Shown: in pieces, positions 61,543-64,000 of the stretch
Layout of the letters: the number at the start of each line of letters is the position of its first letter
How positions within the stretch are numbered: the stretch's first letter is position 1
From: Cyanobacteria bacterium FACHB-471
GTDB lineage: Bacteria > Cyanobacteriota > Cyanobacteriia > Elainellales > Elainellaceae
Assembly (NCBI GenBank): GCA_014695345.1
Contig: JACJOC010000111.1
Coordinates: 1 to 64,000, forward strand
DNA: 64,000 nt
Direction: 5' to 3'
Notes under the pieces: model-generated
The model's database searches: none
Told to the model about the DNA's origin: nothing
Seen by the model: only the letters and a program-made list of their open reading frames with translations
Translations under genes and position numbers: made by a program

Positions 61543-61947
61543 CTAATACTCCTCATCGCTGTAAAGATCGTCGAAACTGTAGCCTCGATTGACCCAATAG
61601 TGCCAGTCGGCGATCGCCTCCTGGGTTTTCTCGTTGGCTGCAAGTGGTTCAATATCATAAAGCCTTGCTGTGAAGGTGTCTTCGCTTTCCCCGTCCTGGT
61701 AAAGCACCTCAACATACATTTCAGTCGAGCATTCCTCCTCTGAAGCCATGCCTACAACGCTGACTTTTTCACTTTGGCTGGGCGATTGATGCCCTCCAGT
61801 TAGCCATTTTGCCTTAAACGGAAAACCAAGCGCATCTTCCAGGTAGCAATACCAGCCCATTGCTTGCTCTTCTGAGCTATACGCATCTACGACTATTTCC
61901 ATCTCAATTCGATGCTCCCGCTCGTTGTCTCTCTTAACGGTAGACAT
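61543..61947 (-). CDS. CcbP-type calcium-binding protein
   Basis: 134 residues, strongly acidic. MSTVKRDNEREHRIEMEIVV, then DAYSSEEQAMGWYCYLEDAL matches the calcium-binding CcbP family known from Anabaena, where it buffers Ca2+ and is destroyed during heterocyst development. This copy is about twice as long as Anabaena CcbP, with an acidic C-terminal half ending FDDLYSDEEY. No heterocyst role can be inferred. It heads a pair with the DUF790 nuclease gene. Confidence 0.82.
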   Translation of the reverse strand: MSTVKRDNEREHRIEMEIVVDAYSSEEQAMGWYCYLEDALGFPFKAKWLTGGHQSPSQSEKVSVVGMASEEECSTEMYVEVLYQDGESEDTFTARLYDIEPLAANEKTQEAIADWHYWVNRGYSFDDLYSDEEY

Positions 61948-62063
61948 AGGACACCGCCTAGCAGGTGAATTAAATGCTGATTATAGTAAGCCAAGACTCA
62001 ATTCAATTCGCATCTTGAACAAAACTTTGTGACTGAACCTCTTGCCTGAGTCAGTCTTTGGAA

Positions 62064-62103
62064 GTGTGAATCATTGCGCGGCGAGTCACGCGATGATTCA
62101 CAC
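62064..62103. terminator. Hairpin between the CcbP and L,D-transpeptidase genes
   Basis: GTGTGAATCAT (62064-62074) pairs with ATGATTCACAC (62093-62103); the stem continues inward with one G-T pair and GCG/CGC around a 10-base loop. It lies 117 bases above the CcbP start and 68 bases before the plus-strand gene at 62171, so it is in the promoter interval rather than after a gene. It may be a regulatory dyad. Confidence 0.45.
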
Positions 62104-62170
62104 AACAGATCTGCGAGGTTGCCGTTTGGGTGTGCTAAAAAAAATGCAGTGGTGAAAGGGTGAGATAAAG

Positions 62171-62773
62171 ATGAGAATCGGTGCAGCAAAATTCCCATTT
62201 CTGCTAGGGTTAGGTGCCTTGTTGGCTGTGTTGAGTCAAGGGGCGAGCGCTTCCCCTCCTCCCTCTCCTCATTCTTCATCTCTCCTCCCTGATTCTTTCG
62301 GCAGCGATCGCTGGCAGGTTGACCTCCGAACCCCTGATCTGCCCACTCTGGGGGAACACACAGAATATTTACCCGAAGAATATGCCGTTGTTCATCTGGT
62401 ACTGAAACTGGGGCAACGGCGCGTTTACGTGCATCGCGGGGAAGAAATTTTGGCAAGCTACCCCGTAGCGATTGGAACGGCAAATACGCCCACGCCGACA
62501 GGCGAATTTGAAGTGTTTCAGATGATTGAAAACCCAGTTTGGCAAAACCCCTGGACAGGTGAAGTGCGCTTGCCCGGAGCCAACAGCGCTTTGGGATTGA
62601 GATGGATTGCTTTCAACGAGATGCCCCACGGTATTATCGGCTTTCACGGTACGCCAACCATCTCCTCAATCGGTCGAGCCGCCTCTAACGGTTGCGTCAG
62701 AATGCACAATGCCGATGTAGTTGCCCTGTTTGAACAAGTAGAAATCGGCACAACCGTCATCGTTGAACCTTGA
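62171..62773 (+). CDS. L,D-transpeptidase (YkuD), exported
   Basis: 200 residues. A signal peptide (FLLGLGALLAVLSQGASA) and a Ser/Pro-rich linker precede a YkuD domain: VHLVLKLGQRRVYVHRGEEI, YPVAIGTANTPTPTGEFEVF, His in GIIGFHGTP and the catalytic SNGCVRMHNADVVALF. The catalytic Cys makes 3-3 cross-links in peptidoglycan or attaches proteins to it, in the periplasm. ATG follows AGGGTGAGATAAAG. Confidence 0.94.
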   Translation: MRIGAAKFPFLLGLGALLAVLSQGASASPPPSPHSSSLLPDSFGSDRWQVDLRTPDLPTLGEHTEYLPEEYAVVHLVLKLGQRRVYVHRGEEILASYPVAIGTANTPTPTGEFEVFQMIENPVWQNPWTGEVRLPGANSALGLRWIAFNEMPHGIIGFHGTPTISSIGRAASNGCVRMHNADVVALFEQVEIGTTVIVEP

Positions 62774-62868
62774 ATAGTCGATCAGTTGACATTCATACCT
62801 ACAAGTGTGCTACAAATACTACAGGTCCTGAGCGAACCTAATTTGCATGAATGCAAAAGGAGGAACAT

Positions 62869-62958
62869 ATGGCTGAGTCGGTCGCAAATTTGATCTCTAC
62901 AAAAATTCCGGCACAGTCCACAGAGGTTCCTGCCTACTCATTCCTTTCTGCCGAATGA
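62869..62958 (+). CDS. 29-codon ORF with perfect ribosome binding site
   Basis: AAAAGGAGG ends five bases before the ATG, the best ribosome binding site in the window. The peptide starts MAESVANLISTKIPAQSTEV and ends SFLSAE. It has no signal or membrane segment and no cysteine. It ends 60 bases before rsgA. It could be a leader peptide for rsgA, an independent small protein, or a short precursor; no family is recognised. Confidence 0.55.
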   Translation: MAESVANLISTKIPAQSTEVPAYSFLSAE

Positions 62959-63018
62959 TCGTCAGATTTCCTTTGTGAGACTTGCCCCCACACAAGATTT
63001 CACATTCAGGAAACTTCA

Positions 63019-64000
63019 ATGAACCTATCAGAATTAGGCTGGAGTGACTTTTTCACTCACAGCTTTGAGGCTTACCGCGTACAGGGCTACACGGTAGGCA
63101 GAGTTGCTTTGGAACACAAGCAGGCTTACACGCTTTACGCCGAACAAGGAGAACTCTCAGCCACCGTTTCCGGCAAGCTGAGGCATCAGGCTACCGCAGC
63201 AGAAGACTTTCCGGCTGTCGGGGATTGGGTTGTCATTCGCATTCGAGATGAAGGGCAAGCAACCATTCACGCCATCTTGCCGCGAAAGAGTAAATTCTCC
63301 CGCAAAACGGTAGGGGGTAAAACTCAGGAACAGATTGTTGCTGCCAACATTGACACCGTGTTTCTGATGGCAGGTTTAGACCACGACTTTAATCTGCGCC
63401 GGATTGAGCGCTATCTAGTGCTGGCATGGGAGAGCGGAGCTACTCCAGTGATTTTGCTCAACAAGGCAGACCTTTGTGATGCCGTTGAAGAGCGGGTCTT
63501 GGAAGTGGAAGAAGTGGCGATCGCCGTTCCCATTGTGGTGCTGAGTGCTGCCCAAAATCAGGGATTAGACGCTCTCCAGCCCTACCTCAAACCCGGTCAA
63601 ACCTCAGCCTTACTGGGGTCATCAGGCGTGGGCAAATCCACCTTAACAAATCAGCTTGTCGGCACTGCCCAGCAGTCCGTTCAACCCGTGCGTCAGGGAG
63701 ATAGCCGAGGTAGACACACGACGACCCATCGAGAGTTGCTTCTGTTGCCTTCCGGTGGCTGCATCATTGATACGCCAGGAATGCGCGAAATCCAGATCTG
63801 GTCAGAGGGAGCAGGCTTAGAGGAAACCTTTACCGACATTGAAGCGTTGGCAGAGGAGTGTCGATTTCGAGACTGTCAGCACCAACAAGAACCAGGCTGT
63901 GCGGTGCGGCAAGCCCTCGAAGCAGGTGCGCTCGACGAGCAGCGATTTGCCAGTTTCCAAAAACTCCAAAAGGAGTTGAACTATCTGATTCGCAAGCAAG
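63019..64000 (+). CDS. rsgA: Ribosome small subunit-dependent GTPase RsgA, partial
   Basis: 327 codons before the window ends; the 3' end is missing. ATG is five bases after AGGAAA. An OB domain (about 30-100) precedes a circularly permuted GTPase: G4 LLNKADL, then G1 [11 protein letters not shown]2 region RGRHTTTH, G3 IDTPGMRE, then the zinc-binding [14 protein letters not shown]. It matures the 30S ribosomal subunit. It may be preceded by the small ORF at 62869. Confidence 0.96.
   Translation, partial: MNLSELGWSDFFTHSFEAYRVQGYTVGRVALEHKQAYTLYAEQGELSATVSGKLRHQATAAEDFPAVGDWVVIRIRDEGQATIHAILPRKSKFSRKTVGGKTQEQIVAANIDTVFLMAGLDHDFNLRRIERYLVLAWESGATPVILLNKADLCDAVEERVLEVEEVAIAVPIVVLSAAQNQGLDALQPYLKPGQTSALLGSSGVGKSTLTNQLVGTAQQSVQPVRQGDSRGRHTTTHRELLLLPSGGCIIDTPGMREIQIWSEGAGLEETFTDIEALAEECRFRDCQHQQEPGCAVRQALEAGALDEQRFASFQKLQKELNYLIRKQ

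Noticed and set aside
61998-62483. 161-codon minus-strand frame.
   Set aside because: It overlaps the well-supported L,D-transpeptidase gene and has shadow composition.
1-64000. Search for CRISPR arrays, tRNA, rRNA, attachment sites and prophage genes.
   Set aside because: No regular spacer-repeat pattern, no GGTTCGA-type tRNA arm in gene-free DNA, and no phage structural genes were seen.

Overview
The window reads as chromosomal DNA of a cyanobacterium, most likely a filamentous, non-marine one. The octamer GCGATCGC (HIP1) recurs in and between genes throughout. Many genes belong to cyanobacterial families: RppA/RppB two-component proteins, a high-light-inducible protein, a DUF2949 protein, a CcbP-type calcium-binding protein, a VKOR-like protein, a short CHAT protein, a CrtISO-like oxidoreductase, glycolate oxidase GlcD and ChaN. 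No rRNA, tRNA, CRISPR array or complete insertion sequence was found. The genus cannot be fixed from the sequence alone.

Layout. 0.5-8.6 kb: a heavy-metal RND efflux operon (adaptor, lipoprotein, SAM methyltransferase, CusA/CzcA-type pump) ending in its own RppA/RppB-like regulators (compare nickel-responsive NrsRS). 8.8-10.5 kb: prfC. 11-13.2 kb: two VOC-like paralogues around a membrane protein, then a glutathione S-transferase. 13.3-20.7 kb: a VKOR-like protein, a 920-residue membrane repeat protein, a DUF1186 protein, a fasciclin protein, a threonine dehydratase-like enzyme and two small proteins. 20.8-25.1 kb: glcD, a hydrolase, a Tat-exported SDR and an AraC regulator. 25.4-30.2 kb: a gene-poor accessory stretch with a DUF3267 protein, a gene broken by an amber codon, pfkA and several dispersed repeats. 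30.2-36 kb: ChaN, a RecJ with a long C-terminal extension, and a GT4 glycosyltransferase. 36.6-45.5 kb: a stress cluster (CsbD and two unknown proteins), a CHAT protein, a decaying AraC/dienelactone hydrolase pair with in-frame amber codons, a LysR regulator, an aldo/keto reductase, a VOC protein, an SDR and an HLIP. 46-58.9 kb: an orphan Dam-type methylase, PhoX, FecR, a receiver-adenylate cyclase, a histidine kinase with a degenerate receiver, a TPR protein, an aminopeptidase P-like enzyme and a CrtISO-like enzyme. 59-64 kb: a DUF4385 protein, a DUF790 (Bax1-like) nuclease paired with a CcbP-type protein, an L,D-transpeptidase, a 29-codon ORF with a perfect ribosome binding site, and the 5' part of rsgA.

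Themes. Many genes deal with metal, redox and carbonyl stress (RND efflux, GST, three VOC-like proteins, AKR, two SDRs, HLIP, CsbD) and with signalling (RppAB, cyclase, hybrid kinase). The observations I rate highest are: the RecJ protein carrying a coiled coil and a C-terminal helical region with an Rx4H (HEPN-like) motif; a composite dispersed repeat present three times, two copies bracketing pfkA; three genes each interrupted once by an in-frame TAG; the five-repeat membrane protein; a hairpin that places a Shine-Dalgarno-like GGAG in its stem and an ATG in its loop; and the small ORF upstream of rsgA. All functional calls come from reading motifs by eye; no database search was run.
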